Assembly (NCBI GenBank): GCA_030141605.1
Contig: JAQGDQ010001921.1
Span: 1-21,094, forward strand
Direction: 5' to 3'
Source of the DNA: Tubiluchus corallicola
Lineage: Eukaryota > Priapulida > Priapulimorpha > Priapulimorphida > Tubiluchidae
Length of the DNA: 21,094 bases
Below the pieces are notes generated by a model. That model saw only the letters and a program-made list of their open reading frames with translations. It made no database searches and was not told where the DNA came from. The translations under genes were made by a program, and so were the position numbers. Of the stretch, positions 1 through 8,065 are shown piece by piece; the stretch's first letter is position 1, and each line of letters begins with the position of its first letter.

Positions 1-590
1 TGTCTTACCTTAGTGACTTTGACCTCTTGTGTTACCCTAGTGTTATAACGAACTCTTGTCTTTACTTTGTGACTTTGACCTCTTGTGTTACCCTAGTGTT
101 ATAATGAACTCTTGTCTTACCTTTGTGACTTTGACCTCTTGTGTTACCCTAGTGTTATAATGAACTCTTGTCTTACCTTAGTGACTTTGACCTCTTGTGT
201 TACCCTAGTGTTATAACGAACTCTTGTCTTTACTTTGTGACTTTGACCTCTTGTGTTACCCTAGTGTTATAATGAACTCTTGTCTTACCTTTGTGACTTT
301 GACCTCTTGTGTTACCCTAGTGTTATAATGAACTCTTGTCTTACCTTAGTGACTTTGACCTCTTGTGTTACCCTAGTGTTATAACGAACTCTTGTCTTTA
401 CTTTGTGACTTTGACCTCTTGTGTTACCCTAGTGTTATAATGAACTCTTGTCTTACCTTTGTGACTTTGACCTCTTGTGTTACCCTAGTGTTATAATGAA
501 CTCTTGTCTTTACTTAGTGACTTTGACTCTTTCTTTTACCGTAATGACTTTGACCCTTGTATTGCCTTAGTGATTTTCATTTCGTGTTCT
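1..590. repeat. 56-bp tandem array with a 168-bp three-monomer higher-order unit
   Basis: The monomer is 56 bp, each starting with TGTCTT, at 1, 57, 113, 169, 225, 281, 337, 393 and 449. Three variants alternate in strict order: A (ACCTTAGTG and ATAACG), B (TACTTTGTG and ATAATG), C (ACCTTTGTG and ATAATG). ABC repeats three times with period 168 (1-168, 169-336, 337-504) with no difference that I could see between trimers. From 505 the copies decay, with recognisable fragments (GACTTTGACCC, GCCTTAGTGATTTT) to about 590. The array is cut by the left window edge. Each unit carries TTTGACCTC, which contains a nuclear-receptor half-site. No coding signal is seen. Confidence 0.95.
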
Positions 591-1278
591 ACATTGGTAA
601 GGTATATTAGCCTGACCTTTTACCGTCGACTCTGTTGTATTTCAATTCAGGTCAAGGTAAAAGGATTCAGATTTTAGAGAAATGACATTGACAATACATG
701 GTGTAGTTTTTCTTTATCTGGGATGAGAATTTTCTGTGAATACGCGGAATTCCGAGTTTTTGGAAGACCAGTAGTGCCATTTTTGTAAATCGCTTAAATT
801 CGTTGAGAAAATGTTTACGGACCCAGTACATTGTTTCACAAGCTGGCCGCTAGTTGGCAGGCCGGCACTTTGTTTACATCTCGTACATCAGTGTAACCAC
901 GTGTATATCTCTATGTATAAAAATATAGAATCAATTGTGCGGAGTTATTTGAGTCAATTGCAGACAGTTTTTATATACTTTTGCATAGGAGTAGCCAGTA
1001 CTTAAGCATTTTTGAGACAATTAGGCATCATGTATCCTTAATAGTTGGGTATTTTAAATTATGCATGAAACAAGGTAATTGATATTTTAAGTCCACTTAG
1101 AGGCTCTCTATGGTCACAAAATGGCAATTTGCTGCTGCCTCCTACGCGGCCCCCAACCCCCAGCCTGTTTCAGAGTTTTTTTGCAATTTGTCATTCTCAT
1201 CCCTGCTTTATGCGAAATGTATTGTATGAATAGCAAGCCCTAATTGTTGTGAAAAGAGCCATTATTTTCCTAAATGTC
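591..1278. other. Single-copy stretch without a recognisable gene
   Basis: No tandem structure and no convincing coding sequence are seen. The 64-codon open frame at 811-1005 has no recognisable motif and its length is expected by chance. The segment 1100-1215 has a different composition, with a C-rich run (GCGGCCCCCAACCCCCAG) and CpGs beside AT-rich sequence. It could be a fragment of a dispersed element, but no ends or target duplication can be identified. Confidence 0.5.
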
Positions 1279-1404
1279 TATCACATTTCCCATTGTTTAC
1301 TTTCCCATTGTTTCACATTTCCCAGTGTTTGCTTTACCATTGTTTCACATTTCCCATTGTTTGCTTTACCATTGTTTCACATTTCCCATTGTTTGCTTTA
1401 CCAT
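1279..1404. repeat. 32-bp minisatellite, about four copies
   Basis: Units begin at 1279, 1311, 1343 and 1375 with TTTCACATTTCCCATTG (first copy TATCAC), followed by TTTGCTTTACCATTG. The unit itself is built from two related halves around CCCATTGTTT and ACCATTGTTT, so it arose from a shorter ~16-bp ancestor. Overlapping open frames here are repeat by-products. Confidence 0.9.
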
Positions 1405-1587
1405 GCTAGTTGTTGTCCCACGACATCCAAACCAGCAAACATTTTCGATTAAGCAAGCAAACGGTATTGTTACATTTGCACCCAATTGCCCGTAATGCGT
1501 ATCAATTGACTGCGCCTGGCGGTAGCAGTAAACACAGCTGGGACAACTTATTCGATGGGAGTTTCATTAATTGGCGAGAACGTTGTT

Positions 1588-1697
1588 GATGTGTGACAGC
1601 GTGGCTTCATCTGTGGCCATATTGCGCATGCGTCTTACAGTCGATGTGTGACAGCGTGGCTTCATCTGTGGCCATATTGCGCATGCGTCGTACAGTC
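1588..1697. repeat. 55-bp tandem duplication containing NRF1-like palindrome
   Basis: Copies at 1588-1642 and 1643-1697 differ at one visible position (CGTCTTACAG versus CGTCGTACAG). Each contains TGCGCATGCGT (1623-1633 and 1678-1688), which fits the NRF1 consensus YGCGCAYGCGCR except near its last bases. The near identity implies a recent duplication. Confidence 0.9.
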
Positions 1698-1870
1698 GCT
1701 GTACACGCAACTGTTACCGCTCAGCAGGTTTTATTTCGCAGCTTCGACCCCGTTTATATTAATTTATTTGAATTTAGTCGGTAGTGCAAGGCTTCGTGAT
1801 TTCTGCAAATATGCGACGCACCACCTCATTCGGTTGGTAGTGCCGTTTTATAGTTTTCTAAGCTCGTGAG

Positions 1871-2041
1871 CGTTCAGATTGCGTACGTCAGTGTGTATAC
1901 GCGCGCGTTCAGACTGCGTGCGTCAGTGTGTATACGCGCGTTCAGATTGCGTACGTCAGTGTGTATACGCGCGTTCAGATTGCGTACGTCAATGTGTATA
2001 CGCGTGTTCAGATTGCGTGCGTGCGTCGATGTGTATACGCA
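1871..2041. repeat. 33-bp CpG-rich minisatellite, five copies
   Basis: Units start at 1871, 1906, 1939, 1972 and 2005 (lengths 35, 33, 33, 33 and about 37). The pattern is CGTTCAGATTGCGTACGTCA followed by GTGTGTATACGCG. Most units contain TACGTCA, a CRE-like half-site. The tail forms a strictly alternating purine-pyrimidine run of 16-18 nt (for example 1891-1908), the class of sequence able to adopt Z-DNA. Because 33 is divisible by three, two frames stay open across the array. This is not evidence of coding. Confidence 0.9.
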
Positions 2042-2178
2042 GACGCGACAGAACTGTTAGTCTACTAGTCTGATAGTTTGACGTTTTATCTCGACGTGTT
2101 TTGCTATCATGTGTACACGAGACGTGTGCACCTAGATTTGCAAAGAAACAAGTGAGCAGTGTTCAAATAACTGAGTTC

Positions 2179-2400
2179 TGATTGCAGTTTGGCTGTGCTC
2201 GCTGGTAAGCACGTAGTACTGTGGAGAGTTATGCACACAGGAACCGATGCTGCATTGTGATTACAGTTTAGCTGTGCTCGCTTGGTAAGCACGTAGAACT
2301 GTGGAGAGTATGCACACAGGAACCGATGCTGCATTGTGATTCGTGTTCAGTAGTTGGGGAGTATGCACACAGGAACCGATGCTGCGTTGTGATTCATGTT
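2179..2400. repeat. 79-bp tandem repeat with a shortened third copy
   Basis: Copies start at TGATTGCAGTTTGGCTGTGC (2179), TGATTACAGTTTAGCTG (2258) and TGATTCGTGTTCAG (2337). The third copy is only about 53 bp and lacks the CTCGC-GGTAAGCACGTAG middle. All share TATGCACACAGGAACCGATG, CTGC(A/G)TTGTGATT at the 3' end. The minus-strand open frame across it (2107-2334) looks incidental. Confidence 0.85.
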
Positions 2401-2458
2401 CAATAATGTCCTCGTTATTTTCTTGCTGTGAAATCTTGTGTGTGTGTTTTTTGTTGTT

Positions 2459-2657
2459 GAATACACGAGTCCAATTACTCGCGTGAGGTAATGGTTTTTC
2501 TAACTGGTGCGTTTCGCGTCGAATCGGACGCGGTACATATGGGAAATCTTTTCAGGAGTCATTTAAAAATGCATGCTCATTTCTTCATTGCTGTCGTACG
2601 TGAATACACGAGTCCAATTACTCGCGTGTGGTAATGGTTTTTATAACTGGTGCGTTT
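2459..2657. repeat. Direct-repeat pair, 56 bp, 143 bp apart
   Basis: Positions 2459-2514 and 2602-2657 match at all but two positions. Both start GAATACACGAGTCC and end AACTGGTGCGTTT. The intervening ~87 bp is unique. A weaker relative of the flank just upstream (TCGTTATTTTCTTGCTGTGAA, near 2412) recurs near 3078, so this neighbourhood carries a small dispersed family. Confidence 0.8.
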
Positions 2658-2893
2658 TCATCGTCATCATGATCATCATCACACGCCCGTCACATCTATT
2701 GTAGACATTGGGCAGGCAGAATTCTAAAGTAAAAGAATCTGCCTTCAGACAGGTAAACGCAGCAGTAATCCAACAAAAAAAAACTAGACACTGCTACGCC
2801 AGTGGCTTGCCAGCACCACTTCCGTTTTTCATCATCATTGTAGACCGAATAATAAATACCCACTCACTTTAGTCAAATAGTGGAAATCTTTTT

Positions 2894-2901
2894 TGACGTC
2901 A
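2894..2901. promoter_or_regulatory. Perfect CRE palindrome
   Basis: TGACGTCA is the full consensus cAMP-response element bound by CREB/ATF bZIP dimers. No TATA box or GC box is visible beside it, so regulatory function is only a possibility. Confidence 0.3.
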
Positions 2902-3164
2902 TAATCAGACCCTTTGTGGTGGTATGTTACCAGTAATCGTTTCTCTTGCAACATTTGTCGTGTGACGATTTTTTTTCTCATGTATTGACCCTACTGTAGC
3001 CTGTTCAACACAAAATTCGCGAAGCCATTTACAAAAGTCTTCGCTGAAAAGGTTTCCCGTGCTGCTGGATGATTTTCTCATTATTTTCGTGCTGTGAATG
3101 CGTGACTAGTGAATAGGTCAGCATATGGTTGTATTCTTTGTGTAATTCTGGCAAAACGAAATAT

Positions 3165-3228
3165 GGATTACCCGCTGGGATTATCATGCTTGCTGCTTCT
3201 CCTATAATCTGGGGATTAAGGGGGATTA
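3165..3228 (+). promoter_or_regulatory. Cluster of four GGATTA homeodomain words
   Basis: GGATTA (reverse TAATCC) starts at 3165, 3178, 3213 and 3223, and a related TAATCT lies near 3204. This is the core recognised by K50 homeodomain proteins such as OTX/Bicoid/Pitx. Four in 64 bp is far above random expectation, but the copies at 3213 and 3223 may be a small local duplication (GGGGATTA). Confidence 0.25.
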
Positions 3229-3259
3229 TCTGAACTAGTAGGCTTTTCTTCTGTAAATT

Positions 3260-4442
3260 AAACTGGGTAAATTAAACGTGCGTGGGCGAAGCTTTGCTAA
3301 ACAGCGTTAGAACTCGTTTAGCTAAACTGGGTAAATTAAACGTGTGTTTTTGTAAACGTGCGTGGGCGAAGCTTTGCTAAAACAGCGTTAGAACTCGTTT
3401 AGCTAAACTGGGTAAATTAAACGTGTGTTTTTGTAAACGTGCGTGGGCGAAGCTTTGCTAAAACAGCGTTAGAACTCGTTTAGATAAACTGGCTAAATTA
3501 AACGTGTGTTTTTGTAAACGTGCGTGGGCGAAGGTTTGCTAAAACAGCGTTAGAACACGTTTAGCTAAACTGGGTAAATTAAACGTGTGTTTTTGTAAAC
3601 GTGCGTGGGCGAAGCTTTGCTAAAACAGCGTTAGAACTCGTTTAGATAAACTGGGTAAATTAAACGTGTGTTTTTGTAAACGTGCGTGGGCGAAGCTTTG
3701 CTAAAACAGCGTTAGAACTCGTTTAGATAAACTGGGTAAATTAAACGTGTGTTTTTGTAAACGTGCGTGGGCGAAGCTTTGCTAAAACAGCGTTAGAACT
3801 CGTTTAGATAAACTGGGTAAATTAAACGTGTGTTTTTGTAAACGTGCGTGGGCGAAGCTTTGCTAAAACAGCGTTAGAACTCGTTTAGATAAACTGGGTA
3901 AATTAAACGTGTGTTTTTGTAAACGTGCGTGGGCGAAGCTTTGCTAAAACAGCGTTAGAACTCGTTTAGATAAACTGGGTAAATTAAACGTGTGTTTTTG
4001 TAAACGTGCGTGGGCGAAGCTTTGCTAAAACAGCGTTAGAACACGTTTAGATAAACTGGGTAAATTAAACGTGTGTTTTTGTAAACGTGCGTGGGCGAAG
4101 CTTTGCTAAAACAGCGTTAGAACTCGTTTAGATAAACTGGGTAAATTAAACGTGTGTTTTTGTAAACGTGCGTGGGCGAAGCTTTGCTAAAACAGCGTTA
4201 GAACACGTTTAGATAAACTGGGTAAATTAAACGTGTGTTTTTGTAAACGTGCGTGGGCGAAGCTTTGCTAAAACAGCGTTAGAACTCGTTTAGATAAACT
4301 GGGTAAATTAAACGTGTGTTTTTGTAAACGTGCGTGGGTGAAGCTTTGCTAAAACAGCGTTAGAACTTGTTTAGATAAACTGGGTAAATTAAACGTGTGT
4401 TTTTGTAAACGTGCGTGGGCGAAGCTTTGCTAAAACAGCGTT
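3260..4442. repeat. 81-bp tandem array, 15 units, one EGR-type site per unit
   Basis: Units begin AAACTGGGTAAATTAAACGTG at 3260 (short, 64 bp), then every 81 bp from 3324 to 4377. The last is truncated at 4442. The short first unit lacks about 17 bp around TGTTTTTGTAAACG. Each unit contains GCGTGGGCG followed by AAGCTTTGC (a HindIII word in most). Fourteen units keep GCGTGGGCG exactly; the unit at 4296 has GCGTGGGTG. Other variants are GAACTCG/GAACACG and TTTAGCT/TTTAGAT, with ACACG and ACTCG alternating in units 3972-4215. The homogeneity suggests recent expansion or continuing homogenisation. No ORF is present. Confidence 0.95.
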
Positions 4443-4621
4443 AAGGTCAGACAGGGTTCAGTTTTTCCTTTGGTTTCCAGAAACGTGCAAAAAATTCTTT
4501 CTTCATCCGGTTCTGTATAAGGAAGAGTTGTCAGTTAAATAGGACGTGATGACATTAAGGTCCCAAATTCCCAGTGTCAAGGCTTGAAATGACCCTACAG
4601 GAATGGACATGATTAGGTAAT
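4443..4621. other. Short single-copy spacer
   Basis: It joins the 81-bp array to the next repeat. It starts with AAGGTCAGACAGG and has a pyrimidine-rich acceptor-like run ending TTTGGTTTCCAG near 4480. No exon with an open frame follows convincingly. Confidence 0.4.
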
Positions 4622-4830
4622 AAGGTCACAAACTAACATTTTTGGGTTTAGAATGATTGAAGACCGAGTTACTGAATTAAAATCGCTTACTTGAGGTCAG
4701 GCCATAAGGTCACAAACTAACATTTTTGGGTTTAGAATGATTGAAAAAGGAGTTACTGAATTAAAATCGGTTACTCGAGGTCACAAACTAACATTTTTGG
4801 GATAGAATGATTGGAGGAGTTACTGAATTC
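4622..4830. repeat. Three-copy 71-84 bp tandem repeat with AGGTCA words
   Basis: Copies begin at AGGTCACAAACTAACATTT (4623, 4707, 4778) and continue TTTGGG, TAGAATGATTG, GAGTTACTGAATT. The spacing is 84 then 71 bp, the second copy having lost GCCATA-type spacer sequence. AGGTCA occurs at 4444, 4623, 4694, 4707 and 4778. Confidence 0.85.
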
Positions 4831-4859
4831 AGTTGGTTAATTCCTATATCTTGTTCTTA

Positions 4860-5165
4860 CAGCGTTTTCAGACTAGCCAGTTTTCTTGATTAATAAACTC
4901 GCCAAGTAACTCACAAGTGTGTTCCGATTAGAAATCAAAACTTGCTGCGAGTTACTCTTCGGGAGTAAGCGCGAGCTGACATTCACTTCTCCATTCACTG
5001 TTTCGAGAGTAACTCACCAAGGCCCTCACACTAGACAGTAAATCAACTCGCAGAAACTGTCAGAGAGTTTGCAATTTCTCGCTTGCAGTAACTCGCAAAG
5101 CAGTTCACGCGTGCGAGTTTGCTGTCAGAAAACACGGCAGAGAACTCGCTAGTGTGAACGCGCCA
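4860..5165. mobile_element. MITE-like element with imperfect TIRs and TTA target duplication
   Basis: The left end CAGCGTTTTCAGACTAGCCA (4860 on) and the reverse complement of the right end TGGCGCGTTCACACTAGCGA (ending 5165) align without gaps, with 17 of the first 23 positions matching. TTA lies immediately outside both ends (4857-4859 and 5166-5168). A 3-bp TWA duplication is typical of the PIF/Harbinger superfamily. The 306-bp interior has no coding potential but is full of ACTCGC/GCGAGT and GTAACTC words, which resemble subterminal transposase-binding repeats. No transposase is in the window, so this would be non-autonomous. The TSD is short and the TIR imperfect, so chance is not excluded. 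Confidence 0.5.
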
Positions 5166-5556
5166 TTACACTACTTATTTCAGTAGATGAGTGGTGCAAA
5201 ACAAGGACACTTCGCTCATTAACCATCTGCTTTACATAACATGATGCATCATCAGCTTTTAACAGTAAAAAAACTCAGTTACTTGAAGGTCGTACACGAT
5301 GGCCACGAAGATCTAGGGTTAACCTTCGCACCAGCCTTGTTTTTGAAGCATCGTTGAAAAGGTTTCCCGTCTTTGCTGCGCGTAATTCGACGCGAAACGG
5401 CATAAAAGCTTTTATCAATGTGGTAATTGGATTCATGCATTATTTGTGTTAGGTAAAGAGGATTAGCCTTTGCCTTGGGAAAAGATTGCAGACCTGCCTT
5501 GTTGCTAAACACAGTAAACGTACCAAAAATCAGAATTGCATTTTCTCACAAGATTA
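5166..5556. other. Single-copy stretch between two mobile-element candidates
   Basis: It contains a 77-codon minus-strand open frame (5279-5512) rich in Lys, Arg and Ser with no recognisable domain. It shares the word encoding GKPFQR with a broken frame near 3046, which hints at a common dispersed element rather than a gene. Nothing else is identified. Confidence 0.35.
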
Positions 5557-5570
5557 TATAGGTTTTACAC

Positions 5571-6372
5571 GTCAAATGTAGACACAGGAAAGTTCAAATG
5601 TGACTTAGGTAAGTCAAATGTAGACATAGGAATTTCAAATGTGTTTTGGTAACTCAAATGTGACTTAGGTAAGTCAAATGTAGACACGGGAAAGTTCAAA
5701 TGTGACTTAGGTAAGTCAAATGTAGACATAGGAATTTCAAATGTGTTTTGGTAACTCAAATGTGACTTAGGTAAGTCAAATGTAGACATAGGAATTTCGA
5801 ATGTGTTTTGGTAACTCAAATGTGACTTAGGTAAGTCAAATGTAGACATAGGAATTTCAAATGTGTTTTGGTAACTCAAATGTGACTTAGGTAAGTCAAA
5901 TGTAGACATAGGAATTTCGAATGTGTTTTGGTAACTCAAATGTGACTTAGGTAAGTCAAATGTAGACATAGGAATTTCGAATGTGTTTTGGTAACTCAAA
6001 TGTGACTTAGGTAAGTCAAATGTAGACATAGGAATTTCGAATGTGTTTTGGTAACTCAAATGTGACTTAGGTAAGTCAAATGTAGACACGGGAAAGTTAA
6101 AGTGTGTCTTAGGTAAGTCAAATGTAGACATAGGAATTTCGAATGTGTTTTGGTAACTCAAATGTGACTTAGGTAAGTCAAATGTAGACATAGGAATTTC
6201 GAATGTGTTTTGGTAACTCAAATGTGACTTAGGTAAGTCAAATGTAGACATAGGAATTTCGAATGTGTTTTGGTAACTCAAATGTGACTTAGGTAAGTCA
6301 AATGTAGACATAGGAATTTCGAATATGTTTTGGTAACTCAAATGTGATTTAGGTAAGTCAAATGTAGACATA
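5571..6372. repeat. Left arm: 60-bp array built of three 20-bp subrepeats
   Basis: Eleven 60-bp units start with GTAAGTCAAATGTAGACATA at 5609, 5711, 5771, 5831, 5891, 5951, 6011, 6113, 6173, 6233 and 6293. Two shorter 42-bp units lie at 5669 and 6071, and a similar truncated one opens the array. Each 60-bp unit is three 20-mers: GTAAGTCAAATGTAGACATA, GGAATTTCAAATGTGTTTTG, GTAACTCAAATGTGACTTAG. All lengths are multiples of three, so the minus strand stays open for 268 codons (5565-6371). The frame starts and stops at the array edges and has no signal peptide or unique sequence. It is best read as a repeat by-product. Confidence 0.9.
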
Positions 6373-6700
6373 GAATTCTACATTTTAGTTGTCAACGTTT
6401 TACAAAAAATGTCGACAGAAAAGAATAAATCGGTTCCCACTTCCCAACGAACAGTGAATCACTAATTAGTTTTTTAAGTAATGCATTTAGCACTGCATTA
6501 ATGAATTAGTTTTTCTCAAGAAACATTGCTTATTTTAAGAATGTATTGTTTTCTCTAACAGTTCCAATGGTATGTAAAGTTTGCAGAACATTAGTGAACT
6601 ATTAGTAGATCTATAAAGTTATTATTTTAACTCAGGAGCAATTATTAAATTGAAATTAAAGAAGATTAAATTTAACATCCTTAAACTTTAACACCTATCC

Positions 6701-7016
6701 ACATTTGAGATACCAATGTCACATTTGACTTGACATGTGTCTACATTTGACTTACCAAAAGCGCTTAAGATTTGTTGAAAACCATTGTTAACACATTTGA
6801 ACTACCTAAGTCTACATTTGAGTTACCAAGACACATTTGAACTACCTAAGTCTACATTTGAGTTACCAAGACACATTTGAATTACCTAAGTCTACATTTG
6901 AGTTACCAAGACACATTTGAATTACCTAAGTCTACATTTGAGTTACCAAGACACATTTGAATTACCTAAATCTACATTTGAGTTAATGCAGGTCTACATT
7001 TGACATGTAAAACCTA
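6701..7016. repeat. Right arm: 40-bp array, inverted relative of the left arm
   Basis: Five regular 40-bp units start ACACATTTGAACTACCTAAG (or ...ATTACC...) at 6791, 6831, 6871, 6911 and 6951, each followed by TCTACATTTGAGTTACCAAG. Diverged subunits flank them at 6701-6760 and 6991-7016. Reverse-complemented, the unit reads CTTGGTAACTCAAATGTAGA, matching the left-arm 20-mers. The 40-bp period is not a multiple of three and no long frame survives. A further CACATTTGAGTT word lies outside the element at 7036. Confidence 0.9.
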
Positions 7017-8065
7017 TAGTATTAATTACCGGTTGTCACATTTGAGTTGGAATTTTAAGTGACATTTCATTAAAACTTCAGTCGACAATGAGCAACGTAA
7101 TGGAATTCCAAAAAGCAACAATGCATTTCGTCCGTTCTGCGCACGCGGCAATGATCACGTGGTTTTCGTTTTTAAACTTGCAGTGGAACGTTCGAACGCT
7201 CAGGTGTTGAGAACGAGTTTGTGTGGCTTCACTGAGGGAAAATTTGATTTTCTGCATCGTAGAAGTGTGGGCTTCGTTGGATATTTTGTTTGATTCTTTG
7301 CTTACAGAAAGAAGGGGTGATTAACAGAAGGGATACCTAATCTGTGGGGCTCTGCTTATCTCCTGTGAACGATGCCCGTTTGTATCTTCTGAATTTTTGT
7401 GAGCGGAGCTGCTTAAATAAGTGGAGCTTGCAGAGGCTTTTCAACAAGTGCTACGATTGATTTAAAAATGAATTTTTTGCACTTCGTTCCGCTTTAACTG
7501 TGCTAACGCAGCGAGTTATGGTTTACAAAGACACGTCGGGAACATTATGTTGTCCATTTGAGCCGGTGTGTTGTGATAGCAAAGGAACATCATGTTCTGC
7601 ACAGCAGTTGAAACATCATGGTAATGGCGGGCTGTTATGGTCTGCTTCGTAGAATTATGTGTTTGCATACAGGCGATGCAAGAGTGAGTCCCATTAACGA
7701 AGAGGCAGGACCGGTATCTATACAGAATTCTGGACCGGTAAGTGGCGTAGTAAACTCTTGTGGTATATACTGTGGTCCTTTATTATTTGACAATGACAAT
7801 CAAAACGTCATTGATTATAACTAAACTGTTATTATGTTTCACTGCTTCTCAGTGCATTATAAAATGGGAAATTACTGATGAAAAGACATGAACACATGTA
7901 CCATATCTCTGCGCATGCGTGGCATGTAAGTCTGTGACATACACATTGAAACAGGATTTCGCATAGAGATACTCAGCTAATTTGGTAGCAATTTGGTAAA
8001 TCTTCTTGACGTTCTTATGGCCAGTTCGCGAGGCTTTAAGTATGAGGAAAATCATTTTCTAACAA
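7017..8065. other. Single-copy stretch, possible exon inside
   Basis: This is mostly unique DNA of ordinary composition. It holds an acceptor-like TTTTTAAACTTGCAG near 7183, the exon candidate at 7618-7737, and a third TGCGCATGCGT (7910-7920). The minus-strand 68-codon frame at 7849-8055 has no motif. Nothing else is recognised. Confidence 0.4.
7618..7737 (+). CDS. Possible first coding exon (40 codons) ending at a splice donor
   Basis: An open frame from ATG at 7618 (a second ATG at 7624 is followed by G at +4) runs 40 codons to CCG|GTAAGT, a strong donor with GT at 7738-7739, leaving phase 0. The encoded segment begins MVMAGCYGLL and ends QNSGP. It has no recognisable domain, signal peptide or homology I can name. 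The frame reads on through the donor to a stop at 7824. No partner acceptor exon is seen downstream because the 145-bp satellite follows. Coding status is weak; chance is quite possible. Confidence 0.15.

Larger units (their letters stand above)
2658..3259. other. Single-copy stretch with hairpin, CRE and GGATTA cluster
   Basis: No gene is seen. A short imperfect CATCATC tract lies at 2659-2682. An imperfect hairpin has arms GGCAGAATTCT (2715-2725) and AGAATCTGCC (2734-2743). A perfect CRE palindrome TGACGTCA lies at 2894-2901. Four GGATTA words occur at 3165, 3178, 3213 and 3223, directly before the 81-bp array. The word TGAAAAGGTTTCCCGT near 3046 recurs near 5353. Confidence 0.6.
5559..7016. 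mobile_element. Foldback-like element: opposed tandem-repeat arms, 25-bp TIR, TA flanks
   Basis: The left end TAGGTTTTACACGTCAAATG (5559 on) is the inverted complement of the right end (6992-7016, ending TGTAAAACCTA), with one mismatch in 25 bp. TA flanks both ends (5557-5558, 7017-7018). The left arm (to about 6372) is a 20-bp subrepeat family with core TCAAATGT. The right arm (about 6701-7016) is the same family inverted, with core ACATTTGA. The centre (6373-6700) is AT-rich, unique and non-coding, and contains a small TAATGCA/TGCATTA hairpin near 6479-6500. Long inverted termini made of short tandem repeats are the hallmark of foldback elements (FB of Drosophila, TU of sea urchin). TA flanks would instead suit a Tc1/mariner-mobilised MITE. 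No transposase is present. A simple inversion inside a satellite is the main alternative. Confidence 0.6.

Noticed and set aside
811-1005. 64-codon frame as a small gene
   Set aside because: No motif, no splice or promoter context, and a length expected by chance in 21 kb.
1866-2073. Two overlapping repeat-peptide frames
   Set aside because: The 33-bp period keeps any stop-free frame open. Both frames are equally open, as expected for a by-product.
3260-4442. CRISPR-like regularity of the arrays
   Set aside because: The units are contiguous and repeat in full. There are no unique spacers and no cas genes, and the DNA is eukaryotic.
5279-5512. 77-codon minus-strand frame as a gene
   Set aside because: No recognisable domain. 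The word GKPFQR shared with a broken frame near 3046 points to a dispersed fragment at most.
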